This document shows, piece by piece, positions 5,973 to 6,937 of a DNA stretch of 6,937 bases. Under the pieces are notes generated by a model, which was given only the letters and a program-made list of their open reading frames with translations, ran no database searches and had not been told where the DNA came from. The DNA comes from Ruminococcus sp. UBA1366 (GTDB lineage Bacteria; Bacillota; Clostridia; Oscillospirales; Ruminococcaceae): the NCBI GenBank assembly GCA_002306005.1, contig DBRO01000113.1, positions 1,365-8,301 on the forward strand, in the 5' to 3' direction. The translations under genes were made by a program, and so were the position numbers. Numbering within the stretch: position 1 is the first letter of the stretch; each line of letters starts with the position of its first letter.

Positions 5973-6065
5973 GTGAAAAAATTGAAAAATATGCACAAAG
6001 ATTTAGGGGAACAATTCAGCAAACTTTAACAAATTATTTTTAATAATCACAATGAAAACTGCCAC

Positions 6066-6094
6066 TTGCAAAAAAACGCACTTCGTGATAAAAT
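6066..6094 (+). promoter_or_regulatory. Predicted promoter of guaA with extended -10
   Basis: TTGCAA (6066-6071) and TAAAAT (6089-6094) are 17 bp apart, and a TG one base before the -10 box makes it an extended -10. An AT-rich dyad (ATTATT/AATAAT, 6033-6047) lies just upstream and could act as an UP element. The start near 6101 gives a leader of about 49 nt. Confidence 0.65.
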
Positions 6095-6111
6095 AGAAGA
6101 ATAAATTGCAG

Positions 6112-6133
6112 ACCGACAGCATATATTGTCGGT
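6112..6133 (+). other. Hairpin in the guaA 5' leader
   Basis: A perfect 7-bp stem, ACCGACA (6112-6118) with TGTCGGT (6127-6133), has an 8-nt loop and could add a G-T pair at the base. It ends just before the AAAGGGAG ribosome site (6135-6142). It is too small for a purine riboswitch and lacks a T run. It could be an operator, an mRNA-stability element or a modulator of initiation. Confidence 0.45.
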
Positions 6134-6149
6134 TAAAGGGAGTCGGATT

Positions 6150-6937
6150 ATGACACATCAGTTCGTACTGATACTGGATTTTGGCGGGCAGTATAATCAG
6201 CTGATTGCGCGGCGTGTGCGTGAATGCGGCGTATACTGCGAGGTTCTCCCATATAACAAGCTGAACATGGAAGAAATTCGTGCGCTCAACCCTGTGGGAA
6301 TTATTTTTACCGGCGGGCCGAACAGCGTGTATTTAGAGAGCTCTCCGCATATTTCGCGGGAAGTTTTTGAACTGGGCGTACCAGTGCTGGGAATTTGCTA
6401 CGGCTGTCAGCTGATGGCATACACACTGGGCGGTACGGTTCGTACCTGCGATGCAAGCGAATACGGAAAAACCGCCACAAATTATGATAGCAGCTCTGTT
6501 TTGTTTCAGGAACTGCCCAAAAAGGCGGTTTCGTGGATGAGCCATACGGATTTTGTTGCCGAACCGCCGGCGGGATTCCGCATAACAGCAACCACGGAAA
6601 ACTGTCCCTGTGCGGCACTGGAAAACGAACAAGCAAAGCTTTACGGCGTGCAGTTCCACCCGGAGGTCAACCACACCGACAACGGGCTTGCCATGCTCCG
6701 GAATTTTCTGTATCAGGTTTGCGGCTGTACCGGCGACTGGACCATGGAGAATTTTGCCCAATCGCAAATGACTGCAATCCGCGAAAAAGTGGGGGACGGA
6801 AAAGTCCTGCTGGCACTTTCCGGCGGCGTGGACAGTTCCGTTGCCGCGGCATTGCTTTCCAAAGCGGTGGGGAATCAGCTAACCTGTATTTTTGTTGATC
6901 ACGGCTTTATGCGCAAAAACGAAGGCGACGAGGTCGA
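6150..6937 (+). CDS. guaA: GMP synthase (glutamine-hydrolysing), 3' part beyond the window
   Basis: GuaA converts XMP to GMP with glutamine and ATP, the last step of guanine nucleotide synthesis. The frame is open from the ATG to the edge, giving 262 residues of a usual 510-525. The N-terminal class I glutamine amidotransferase domain (about 1-190) has the nucleophile C83 (GICYGCQ) and the H170/E172 pair (VQFHPEV), so the triad is complete. The ATP pyrophosphatase domain starts near 205 and shows the PP-loop SGGVDSS (224-230), followed by [15 protein letters not shown]. The dimerisation domain lies outside the window. The ribosome site AAAGGGAG sits seven bases before the ATG. It is divergent from the PRTase-like gene and has its own promoter. 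No purine riboswitch precedes it. The assignment is certain at family level. Confidence 0.97.
   Translation, partial: MTHQFVLILDFGGQYNQLIARRVRECGVYCEVLPYNKLNMEEIRALNPVGIIFTGGPNSVYLESSPHISREVFELGVPVLGICYGCQLMAYTLGGTVRTCDASEYGKTATNYDSSSVLFQELPKKAVSWMSHTDFVAEPPAGFRITATTENCPCAALENEQAKLYGVQFHPEVNHTDNGLAMLRNFLYQVCGCTGDWTMENFAQSQMTAIREKVGDGKVLLALSGGVDSSVAAALLSKAVGNQLTCIFVDHGFMRKNEGDEV

Noticed and set aside
6095..6149. Purine riboswitch ahead of guaA
   Set aside because: I looked for one because guanine genes in Firmicutes often have it. The leader is only about 50 nt and has a single 7-bp hairpin, with no three-way junction.

Overview
The window looks like a chromosomal segment of a Gram-positive Firmicute, most likely a member of the Clostridia. 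The grounds are strong AGGAGG-type ribosome binding sites before nearly every gene, sigma-A-like promoters with 17-bp spacers, AT-rich intergenic DNA around moderate-GC genes, and protein families common in gut clostridia. The taxonomic placement is inference. I see no mobile element, CRISPR array, tRNA or rRNA.

Left part (1-4176): a ureide (allantoate) catabolism locus. A PucR-family regulator gene, cut by the left edge, is read leftward. Across a 300-bp regulatory gap, a three-gene operon is read rightward: allE ((S)-ureidoglycine aminohydrolase), allC (allantoate amidohydrolase) and a D-2-hydroxyacid dehydrogenase. The intergenic gaps are only 16 and 19 bp, and a strong hairpin terminator follows. 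AllC converts allantoate to ureidoglycine, and AllE converts that to (S)-ureidoglycolate. The dehydrogenase sits where the ureidoglycolate-handling step (AllD or AllA) would be expected; neither of those is in the window. It could oxidise (S)-ureidoglycolate or reduce downstream glyoxylate. This is the most interesting functional question here.

Middle (4197-5902): two leftward genes, each with its own promoter. One is an unusual PfkB-family sugar/nucleoside kinase, convergent with the ureide operon and sharing its bidirectional terminator. The other is a phosphoribosyltransferase-fold protein resembling orotate phosphoribosyltransferase, but its PRPP loop carries Ser-Ser where two acidic residues are expected.

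Right part (6150-6937): the start of guaA (GMP synthase), cut by the right edge after the glutaminase domain and the ATP-binding PP-loop. It is divergent from the PRTase-like gene across 247 bp containing two good promoters and a small hairpin in the guaA leader. The window thus mixes purine-breakdown and nucleotide-synthesis/salvage functions, although the sequence does not show that they are co-regulated.
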